Below the pieces are notes generated by a model, which saw nothing but the letters and a program-made list of their open reading frames with translations, was not told the DNA's origin and did not search any database. DNA of 5,055 nucleotides from positions 1 to 5,055 of the forward strand of contig CAZKTU010000363.1 in assembly GCA_964555675.1 (NCBI GenBank). Reading direction: 5' to 3'. Both the position numbers and the translations under genes were made by a program. Origin of the DNA: CAIWXH01 sp964555675. GTDB taxonomy: Bacteria; Chloroflexota; Chloroflexia; Chloroflexales; Chloroflexaceae. Shown here one piece after another: positions 4,934 to 5,055 of the stretch (position 1 is its first letter; each line of letters starts with the position of its first letter).

Positions 4934-5055
4934 ATGAGCAACTTGCCCTTGCGTAGCCATGCCCTGAGTGTACTCCTCGGCGCAGCGCTATTGACCGCAT
5001 GTGGCAGCCAGGCGGCCCAGGCGCCCACCGCGGCTCCGACCACGGCGCCCACCGC
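4934..5055 (+). CDS. Lipoprotein, N-terminal part only (cut by window end)
   Basis: Forty codons and two bases of a gene that continues past the window. The N-terminus has Arg7/His9, a hydrophobic stretch to Leu20, and the lipobox L20-T-A-C23 followed by Gly-Ser. It should therefore be cleaved by signal peptidase II, lipidated on Cys23 and held on the outer face of the membrane. After the Cys comes an Ala/Pro/Thr-rich linker (TAAPTTAPTA), typical of a spacer before a folded extracellular domain. ATG 4923, 11 bases upstream, is in another frame and stops after four codons. No strong Shine-Dalgarno precedes 4934. The position after a gene with a sorting signal raises the possibility of a class E/F-type sortase, but no catalytic His, Cys or Arg region is within view. 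A substrate-binding or other lipoprotein is equally possible. Confidence 0.8.
   Translation, partial: MSNLPLRSHALSVLLGAALLTACGSQAAQAPTAAPTTAPT

Noticed and set aside
4601..5055. Calling the truncated lipoprotein a sortase
   Set aside because: Only the lipobox and a low-complexity linker are visible. The idea rests on the neighbour's sorting signal alone, so it is kept as a hypothesis and not as an annotation.

Overview
The window is GC-rich DNA, probably from a filamentous member of the Chloroflexota (class Chloroflexia). This rests on protein style and not on a marker gene. There is a cytoplasmic TPR-GAF histidine kinase, a surface protein ending in a sortase-type sorting signal, a lipoprotein with an Ala/Pro/Thr linker, and a compact CCCCCTAC/GTAGGGGG terminator. 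Sortase signals also fit a monoderm cell. An actinobacterial origin is less likely but not excluded. All supported genes are on the plus strand.

Layout: (1) 1-144 is a leader with a possible -10 box. (2) 145-702 encodes a 185-aa membrane protein with a strong RBS and heavily C-ending codons, followed by a 13-bp hairpin at 744-773. (3) 861-3293 encodes a complete 810-aa soluble NarL/DesK-type sensor kinase (TPR repeats, coiled coil, GAF, HisKA_3, HATPase), closed by a clear intrinsic terminator at 3306-3334. (4) 3335-3536 is a regulatory region with a good sigma70-type promoter (TTGTTA-N17-GATAAT), an imperfect dyad over its -35 box, and a roughly 140-nt leader. The end of that leader can fold into a three-way junction that pairs the Shine-Dalgarno sequence of the next gene. 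(5) 3537-3911 encodes a stand-alone, degenerate receiver domain. (6) 3959-4720, 47 bp downstream, encodes a 253-aa secreted protein with a thioester-domain-like N-terminal half and an LPATSG C-terminal anchor, followed by a hairpin at 4746-4770. (7) A perfect TATAAT at 4884-4889 precedes a lipoprotein gene starting at 4934 that runs off the window.

Working picture (inference): the kinase perceives a cytoplasmic or protein-protein signal through its TPR and GAF domains. No DNA-binding response regulator lies beside it. The only adjacent receiver has lost its acidic pocket and has no output domain. That receiver probably shares a transcript with a wall-anchored, adhesin-like protein. The truncated lipoprotein downstream could be the partner sortase, but the window stops before any catalytic domain. 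The most unusual parts are the structured leader with a sequestered RBS, the pseudo-receiver/surface-protein pairing, and the Asn found where a thioester domain would carry its Gln.
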